This document shows positions 62,960-64,000 of a stretch of 64,000 nucleotides of DNA, one piece after another. Made by a program: the position numbers and the translations under genes. The DNA is from Blastochloris viridis (GTDB taxonomy: Bacteria > Pseudomonadota > Alphaproteobacteria > Rhizobiales > Xanthobacteraceae), in assembly GCF_001402875.1 (NCBI RefSeq), contig NZ_CP012946.1, forward strand, positions 598,001-662,000. Direction: 5' to 3'. The notes beneath the pieces were generated by a model, which saw only the letters and a program-made list of their open reading frames with translations, was not told where the DNA came from and searched no databases. Position 1 is the stretch's first letter. Each line of letters begins with the position of its first letter.

Positions 62960-63338
62960 CTAGCGGACGGCGGCGCCAATGCGCTGGCGGTGGCCGGCAA
63001 ACGCCGTGGCGATGTGGCCAAACACCGTCGGCTCGGCGAGGAAGACACGCACCAGGTTGGCCGCAGCGCGCCGATGCGGCGGGCGAGGCGTGCGATAGTC
63101 CGCGCCGATGCGGTGGGAGAGGCGGCGACGAATTGCGCTGGGCGACGCGCGGCCGGTGGCCCGTCGATCGGGATGCCGGCCCACGCTGTAGCCTCTACGA
63201 GTGCACCGCCGCGGCCGGTGACGTGCAGGTGGATGTCTAGTCCAGGCGATGCCGCGCCGCTCGCACGCGCGAGGGGTGACGCATCAGGCCGCCGATCGTG
63301 ATTGGCGGGCCGACGACCACAATGCGCGGTGCCGTCAT
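62960..63338 (-). pseudogene. Decayed glycosyltransferase (GT4-like), N-terminal remnant
   Basis: The ATG at 63338 overlaps the stop of the asparagine-synthase-like gene (ATGA) and opens MTAPRIVVVGPPITIGGLMR, the usual start of GT4 glycosyltransferases, but meets a stop after 33 codons. A second frame continues with DIHLHVTGRGGALVEATAWA and GIPIDGPPAARRPAQF. After another shift, a third frame reads NLVRVFLAEPTVFGHIATAF at about 63058-62999 and stops at 62960. The pieces are in the right order for a lipid- or exopolysaccharide-type glycosyltransferase N-terminal domain, but no frame spans them. The rest of the enzyme is gone. Recognition is by eye. Confidence 0.5.
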
Positions 63339-64000
63339 CCCCACCGCCGCCGCCAAGCCTCGAACATGATGAGCGTCCAAAGCTGAGAGGCGTGGTTACG
63401 GGAACCGCCGAGGTGCTCGCGCCAAAGCGCGCGGGCGGGGGCCGGGTCGAGCACGCCGGAATCGGCGTCTAGCAGGTCGCCGGCCCAATCGCGCAGCGGG
63501 CCGCGCAGCCAGTCGGCCAGCGGAATTGCAAACCCCATCTTCGGCCGGTCGATCAGCGCCGGCGGCACGAAGCGGTCGAGCACGCGGCGAAGGATCCATT
63601 TGGTCTCGCCGCCGCGGACCAGGAATCGGCGCGGCAGGCGCCATGCGAACTCGACGACGCGATGGTCGAGCAGCGGCGGACGGGCCTCGAGCGCCACCGC
63701 CATCGAGGCGCGGTCGACCTTTTGCAGAATGTCGTCGGGAAGGTAGGTCTCGGTGTCGGAAAAGCGCATGGCGTCGAGCAGGTCGAGGCCGGCGGGCGGC
63801 TCACCGAGGCCGGGCGGATATTCCGCCGCGCCGAGGTGGCGGGTGGGGTCGGGAACCTGGCTGACCAGTCGCTGGTAAAGCGCAGCGGGGTCGAGCGCCA
63901 GGACGCTGGCGAGCTTGGTGAGCTTTTCGCCGGGCTGCGCCGGAACGAGGCGGCGGGGAAGGGCGCGCGCGGCGCGGTCGATTGCGGCTGCCGGCATGGC
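63335..64000 (-). CDS. Asparagine synthase (glutamine-hydrolysing)-like protein, C-terminal part
   Basis: Only the last 222 or so codons are in the window; the frame continues past position 64000. LLDAMRFSDTETYLPDDILQ and KVDRASMAVALEARPPLLDH, VVEFAWRLP and PKMGFAIPLADWLRGPLRDW are the signature of the AsnB synthetase domain. The C-terminal QLWTLIMFEAWRRRWG is typical of the exosortase/exopolysaccharide-associated AsnB type. Next to a glycosyltransferase remnant it is probably part of a polysaccharide locus that borders the photosynthesis cluster, rather than the housekeeping asparagine enzyme. Confidence 0.88.
   Translation of the reverse strand, partial: AMPAAAIDRAARALPRRLVPAQPGEKLTKLASVLALDPAALYQRLVSQVPDPTRHLGAAEYPPGLGEPPAGLDLLDAMRFSDTETYLPDDILQKVDRASMAVALEARPPLLDHRVVEFAWRLPRRFLVRGGETKWILRRVLDRFVPPALIDRPKMGFAIPLADWLRGPLRDWAGDLLDADSGVLDPAPARALWREHLGGSRNHASQLWTLIMFEAWRRRWG

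Overview
This GC-rich window comes from an anoxygenic purple phototroph of the Alphaproteobacteria. From memory of the crystallographic sequences, the reaction-centre L, M, H and tetraheme cytochrome proteins and the LH1 alpha and beta polypeptides look like those of Blastochloris (formerly Rhodopseudomonas) viridis, the classic bacteriochlorophyll b organism. That species call is recognition, not a database result.

Layout. (1) 1-7.9 kb: housekeeping and replication genes: partial uppP, rpsT, then dnaA-dnaN-recF, followed by hemA (5-aminolevulinate synthase) under a likely FNR-type box. (2) 7.9-11.7 kb: a DeoR-type regulator, a gene-poor lower-GC stretch, and the quinone genes ubiE and menA. 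(3) 11.9-17.8 kb, minus strand: bchP, a PucC-like transporter and bchG, then ppsR and ppaA. (4) 18.1-31.8 kb, plus strand: a tightly coupled run bchF-bchN-bchB-bchH-bchL-bchM-lhaA-puhA-puhB-puhC-small ORF-puhE. (5) 32.2-42.2 kb: a Calvin-cycle operon on the minus strand (cbbL-S-X, fbp, prk, tkt, fba, rpe) with divergent cbbR. (6) 42.3-52.8 kb: an aberrant IspH-like gene, bchI-bchD-bchO, crtI-crtB, an unknown membrane protein, a DUF4239-like membrane protein (minus strand) and crtE. (7) 54.1-62.7 kb: bchC-bchX-bchY-bchZ followed by pufB-pufA-pufL-pufM-pufC. (8) 62.7-64 kb: the puf terminators, a decayed glycosyltransferase and a partial asparagine-synthase-like gene.

How the parts fit. HemA starts tetrapyrrole synthesis. 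BchI/D/H insert Mg, BchM methylates, BchLNB and BchXYZ reduce the ring, BchF and BchC finish it, and BchG/BchP attach and reduce the tail. CrtE/B/I make the carotenoid backbone. LhaA, the PucC-like protein and PuhB/C/E assemble the core complex built from PuhA and PufBALMC. The embedded cbb operon provides CO2 fixation. MenA and UbiE supply menaquinone, used at QA in this organism, and ubiquinone. PpsR/PpaA and an FNR-type factor are the visible regulators: PpsR-like TGTC-N10-GACA sites overlap the likely -35 elements of crtE (perfect), bchF and bchC (one mismatch each).

Most noteworthy: an IspH-family protein that keeps its iron-sulfur cysteines but lacks several substrate-binding residues; a PuhE with an added C-terminal domain resembling the CobW C-terminal domain; an array of overlapping PpsR half-sites before crtE; a GANTC cluster upstream of dnaA; and unexplained membrane proteins in the carotenoid region, which lacks crtC, crtD, crtF and crtA. 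No rRNA, tRNA, CRISPR array or insertion sequence was recognised.
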